Notes under the pieces: generated by a model
The model's input: the letters and a program-made list of their open reading frames with translations, nothing else
The model's database searches: none
What the model was told of the DNA's origin: nothing
Position numbers and translations under genes: made by a program
Assembly: GCA_963576475.1 (NCBI GenBank)
Contig: OY754979.1
Span: 33,325,778-33,389,777, forward strand
Origin: Molanna angustata
Taxonomy: Eukaryota; Arthropoda; Insecta; Trichoptera; Molannidae
Length of the DNA: 64,000 nt
Direction: 5' to 3'
Shown: piece by piece, positions 62,831-64,000 of the stretch
How the letters are laid out: each line of letters starts with the position of its first letter
Position numbering within the stretch: position 1 is the stretch's first letter

Positions 62831-63345
62831 AAAACTATAATTAAAACGTACACCAGTTACAGGTTTTCACCTGTTAACAAAACATTAATAATTAGCTTGT
62901 GGAAAGTTTGTTTGTTTTCTCTCTGAAAGTTTGCTAACTTAATATTATGAAGATCGAGAAGTGGTAAGGTTAGTTAAAGTTAATAAGCGGGAACTATATT
63001 TATATATTATTATTATTTGTTGAACATTAAGAAAGAGCACGGGTCAGTGACTTTAGAGTTCTCGTCATGGGTGACCGCTCTCGTCTGTAGCTATATTATA
63101 TATATGTACTACCTATTTTACTTGTACCTTCATACTCATAAGTTGGTACATAACTACCTAACATCTAGCCTCTCTTACTTACGTACAGCTATGAGTTCTT
63201 ACCATAGTCTTTCATTGGTATATTAAGGCGAGGTGATAGGCTCCAAGGTTCTTTTTGGATGCTCACCAAACCGTACATTCAAAATTTACGTCTTAAATAA
63301 AACCAGTAAACCAAAAATATAGAGGTGTATTTTTTTAAAGAATGA
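62831..63345. other. No feature recognised
   Basis: No shared repeat. The 69-codon frame at 63,017 has no motif. Confidence 0.4.
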
Positions 63346-63349
63346 ATAT

Positions 63350-63582
63350 GTCGGCCTTCGTGGTTCAGTTGGTTAGGTATCTGACTGCTGATCCAAGGGT
63401 CCTGGGTTCGATTCCGGGTGTAAACATAGTTTTTAAATGTGTTTTCAGTCTGGATCTGTGAGACGATTAATATCGTAAGTCTCCAGAATGTGGCAACATG
63501 TTATTGGATGCATGTAAAAATTAATATTTGACATAGAACCAGTAAGTTGTCCGAGAAGCTACATTAAAATAAAATGTCTTTG
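63350..63582 (+). mobile_element. SINE-C, reference copy
   Basis: GGCCTTCGTGGTTCAGTTGG holds box A, and GTCCTGGGTTCGATTCCGGG box B. The body is TCAGTCTGGATCTGTGAGAC, ATTAATATCGTAAGTCTCCA, AATGTGGCAACATGTTATTG and TTGTCCGAGAAGCTACATTA, with the tail AAATAAAATG. It is tRNA-derived, but the anticodon is not clear. About 230 bp. Confidence 0.88.
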
Positions 63583-63597
63583 AATTTAAGTGCATAT

Positions 63598-63735
63598 ACA
63601 TCCTCTTACATTCCCTAAACTAAGCATTAATGCTTGTGCTATAGGTGAACGAAATCGGTCGTGACAGGATTCGAACTCGGGACCACTGGATTACTAACCC
63701 AGCGCGCTAACCGCTCTGCCACCACCACCCATCTT
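63598..63735 (-). mobile_element. SINE-A copy
   Basis: Minus strand: GGTGGCAGAGCGGTTAGCGC, the anticodon arm CTGGGTTAGTAATCCAG (loop TTAGTAA), GTGGTCCCGAGTTCGAATCC, CGACCGATTTCGTTCACCTA, AGCACAAGCATTAATGCTTA and TTAGGGAATGTAAGAGGATG. With the 430 copy it defines the family. Confidence 0.88.
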
Positions 63736-63960
63736 TTCCTTATATGGCGACTACAGTTGAAGACTCTTCAATGTTTTCTTCTGCCAATGTCAAACGCAGT
63801 TTTTTTATACAGCAAACAAACTCAAAAACAGAACATACATAATCTATTGTGCAACGATATAACTAATGACCAATTTAATGATCATATTGAAATTTTTATT
63901 GCATCTGAATCTATATTCAAAAGGGAAATTGTAAAAAGGATCACTGATACAATCTCTTAG
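63736..63960 (+). other. Coding-like stretch of unknown nature
   Basis: A frame running out of SINE-A reads FLYSKQTQKQNIHNLLCNDI, TNDQFNDHIEIFIASESIFK and REIVKRITDTIS before TAG. Composition is protein-like and there is no repeat match, but the frame start is within the SINE. It may be a host exon or element relic; the window ends 40 bases later. Confidence 0.2.
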
Positions 63961-64000
63961 GACCTGGGTATGGCTGGAATGCACTGTTGAGGAAGTAATG

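Overview
This 64 kb window looks like an insect nuclear genome, most plausibly a moth or butterfly. The basis is its strongly AT-rich, intron-like DNA, runs of the GTAGGTAGGTA type, RTE and CR1/Jockey-type LINE debris, and several tRNA-derived SINE families. The order is inferred from style only; no marker gene proves it. There is no bacterial-style gene and no open frame that I can call a working host gene. Almost everything recognisable is dead or partial mobile-element DNA, as expected of a gene desert, a large intron, or a repeat-rich or sex-linked chromosome.

Layout. 1-5 kb: a LINE tail, a tRNA-Thr-type SINE, two copies of an unclassified foldback repeat (here 'X') and a CR1-like LINE ('LINE-A', minus). 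5-13 kb: pieces of a second unclassified repeat ('Y'), an RTE tail, two minisatellites and a longer RTE remnant. 13-20 kb: a MITE ('M1') split by the best LINE-A copy, then RTE remnants and a tRNA SINE. 20-24 kb: a coarse minisatellite, a G-tract, SINE-B, and an X copy carrying a 5'-truncated RTE with a clear target-site duplication. 24-38 kb: LINE and RTE debris, hairpins, and a truncated LTR with a tRNA-Lys primer binding site. 38-48 kb: RTE, M1, X, SINE-C, SINE-B and an RNase H-type LINE. 48-54 kb: an intact-ended non-autonomous hAT-like element, an RTE with a 225-codon open frame, a CpG-rich island, a head-to-head palindrome with hammerhead-like motifs, and a LINE 3' end. 54-56 kb: a homeobox-site-rich unique block, then a satellite with a 178 bp dimer period. 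56-64 kb: a TA-flanked MITE carrying a full SINE-B, an X foldback, a zinc-knuckle LINE C-terminus, and SINE-C and SINE-A.

How the parts relate. The LINEs supply reverse transcription and the SINEs depend on it: the SINE-B body carries a segment closely matching the LINE-A 3' end. Nesting (SINE in MITE, LINE in MITE, RTE in X) gives a relative order of insertions. The signals most worth a second look are the hammerhead-like foldbacks, which resemble termini of Penelope-like elements; the X family with a shared internal inversion; the 178 bp satellite; the hAT element with perfect 8 bp duplications; and the two non-repetitive, CpG- or TAAT-rich blocks that may be host regulatory DNA. Family letters are local labels.
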